Origin: Variovorax sp. PCZ-1
GTDB taxonomy: Bacteria; Pseudomonadota; Gammaproteobacteria; Burkholderiales; Burkholderiaceae_C
Reading direction: 5' to 3'
Length of the DNA: 64,000 bases
NCBI RefSeq assembly: GCF_018413605.1
Contig: NZ_JAHCDN010000001.1
Location: forward strand, 1,550,001 to 1,614,000
Position 1 is the first letter of the stretch. Every line of letters begins with the position of its first letter. The position numbers and the translations under genes were made by a program. Positions 63,027-64,000 of this stretch are shown here, piece by piece. The notes beneath the pieces are model-generated. The model saw only the letters and a list, made by a program, of their open reading frames with translations. It was not told the origin of the DNA and ran no database searches.

Positions 63027-63893
63027 ATGGCAACCACTAAACCCCTCCGAGGCACCCGCATCCTCAGCCTCGCCCTCAATCTCCCAGGCCCAGCCGCTTT
63101 GATGCGCCTCAAAGCGTTCGGTGCAAGCTGCACAAAACTGGAGTCTCCAGCTGGCGACCCGATGAACGCCTACTCCAAGCCAGCCTACAAGCAAATGCAC
63201 GAAGGCGTGAAAATCGTCACCGCTGATCTCAAAACCGAGAAAGGCATGGTCAAGCTACACAAGCTCTTGGAGAAAACAGACATCCTCCTCACCTCCTTCC
63301 GCCCCAGCGCCCTAGCCCGCCTCGGCCTCTCATGGAAGCAATTGCACAAAGCCCATCCCCACTTAAGCCAGGTCAGCATCGTCGGCGACACCGCAGCCCC
63401 CGAAATCCCCGGCCATGACCTCACATACATGGCCGAACACGATCTCATCCAAGGCCTCCATCTCCCACCCACCCTCTTCGCAGACATGGGCGGCAGCCTC
63501 CTCGCCGTAGAAGCCGTGCTCGCCGCCGTCATCCAACAACGCACCACAGGCCGCAGCAGCCATCAATCAGTAGGCCTCAGCCAAGCCGCCCAATACCTCG
63601 CCCTCCCCAGACATTGGAAGCTCACCACACCTGACGGCTTAATTGGCGGCGCACATGCCTTCTACCAAGTCATGCCTTGCAAAGATGGGAGAGTGGTAAT
63701 TGCAGCACTAGAGTCACACTTCGCGGAGCGGCTGGCCAAATTAGTAGGAGCCCCGCTCTCTCGTTCGCCAGACGTGTTGGAAGTAAAGCAGACGAAACAT
63801 ACAGCCGCATTTATGTTTCAACATACATGCAAGGAGCTTGCCGTGTTATCTGAAAAAAATGACCTGCCTCTTTATGTAATTCCAAATAAATGA
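63027..63893 (+). CDS. Family III CoA-transferase (CaiB/BaiF type)
   Basis: A 288-residue protein with the CaiB/BaiF start RGTRILSLALNLPGPAALMR, CTKLESPAGDPMNAYS, LLTSFRPSALARLGLSWKQL and GGSLLAVEAVLAAVIQQRTT. These enzymes move CoA between carboxylic acids. At 288 residues it is on the short side of the family, which usually runs 350-400, and the last 60 codons are more AT-rich than the rest. The catalytic Asp normally near residue 165 could be that in GHDLTYMAEHDL. The ATG at 63027 follows the hairpin elements. Possibly linked to aromatic acid degradation. Confidence 0.82.
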   Translation: MATTKPLRGTRILSLALNLPGPAALMRLKAFGASCTKLESPAGDPMNAYSKPAYKQMHEGVKIVTADLKTEKGMVKLHKLLEKTDILLTSFRPSALARLGLSWKQLHKAHPHLSQVSIVGDTAAPEIPGHDLTYMAEHDLIQGLHLPPTLFADMGGSLLAVEAVLAAVIQQRTTGRSSHQSVGLSQAAQYLALPRHWKLTTPDGLIGGAHAFYQVMPCKDGRVVIAALESHFAERLAKLVGAPLSRSPDVLEVKQTKHTAAFMFQHTCKELAVLSEKNDLPLYVIPNK

Positions 63894-63904
63894 AGGAATG
63901 CTCT

Positions 63905-64000
63905 GTGACTACTAGCGATTCCAAATTAATTGCTGTCGACGCATACTGCGATTCGTTCAGAGAATTAGTAAATGACAGGACTGGCTGGAAAGAGAATCCG
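63905..64000 (+). CDS. Start of a gene cut by the window edge
   Basis: A frame opening with GTG at 63905, seven bases after AGGAA, runs open to the end for 32 codons (TTSDSKLIAVDAYCDSFREL and on). It is 12 bases downstream of the CoA-transferase stop. The product is not recognisable from this fragment. Base composition is AT-rich compared with most of the window. Confidence 0.5.
   Translation, partial: MTTSDSKLIAVDAYCDSFRELVNDRTGWKENP

Overview
This 64 kb window looks like a chromosomal segment of a betaproteobacterium in the order Burkholderiales, most like the Comamonadaceae. The reasons are gene order (dapC-dapD-pilU-dapE; rpmI-rplT-pheS-pheT-ihfA; rplU-rpmA-obgE-proB), a NahR/NagG-type aromatic oxygenase, a TRAP-fed acid-sugar operon and many short interspersed palindromes. 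Coding density is high. I see no rRNA, tRNA, CRISPR array, prophage or intact transposase.

Layout. 0-8.9 kb is housekeeping: proS, rppH, a CNP1-like secreted protein, proB, obgE, rpmA, an unusual L21 fused to a helix-hairpin-helix tail, an Mrr-like membrane protein, rsmD and ftsY. 9.0-13.4 kb is a YnjBCD-type ABC transporter with a CDP-alcohol phosphatidyltransferase. 13.5-19.9 kb is a translationally coupled set (TVP38-flavoprotein fusion, DUF547, DUF3047), an ATP-grasp protein and two tandem YHS-domain lipoproteins. 20.2-23.7 kb encodes a TAT-exported molybdopterin oxidoreductase, its Fe-S subunit and a possible 36-residue leader peptide. 23.7-25.1 kb is mobile-looking: a 161-bp terminal-repeat element and one orphan gene inside long inverted repeats.

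25.1-35.5 kb is the most notable region, a selenium island. It holds a PhnD/PhnC/PhnE-type ABC transporter whose binding protein resembles putative selenate-binding proteins, EgtD (hercynine synthesis), a patatin-like lipoprotein, an SMR transporter, a SenA-type selenoneine synthase, SenB (selenosugar synthase) and a SelD selenophosphate synthetase fused to an NADH-dehydrogenase-like flavoprotein (the SenC role). Together these can plausibly take up selenium oxyanion, make selenophosphate, a selenosugar and hercynine, and join them into selenoneine.

35.6-46.8 kb encodes four-carbon acid-sugar catabolism: LtnD, an SMP-30 lactonase, a GntR regulator with a candidate operator, a decarboxylating dehydrogenase, a Gfo/Idh/MocA protein, a TRAP transporter, then OtnK, OtnC and OtnI. 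46.8-59.4 kb returns to core functions: a third YHS lipoprotein, a small phosphatase, ihfA, pheT, pheS, rplT, rpmI, an AlkB-type hydroxylase, dapC, dapD, pilU, dapE and a flavodoxin. 59.4-64 kb has a NahR-like regulator, a salicylate-5-hydroxylase-like oxygenase pair, a family III CoA-transferase, two large hairpin elements and a gene start cut by the window edge.

The strongest genome-scale signal is a palindromic repeat of about 45-70 bp. I find 15 good copies and one half copy, on both strands. Five or six copies lie in frame inside protein genes (ftsY, dapE, senA, an alkB-like gene, a DUF547 signal peptide and the first membrane segment of a YnjC-like permease). This resembles the Rickettsia palindromic elements in behaviour. 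Several other repeat families are also present.
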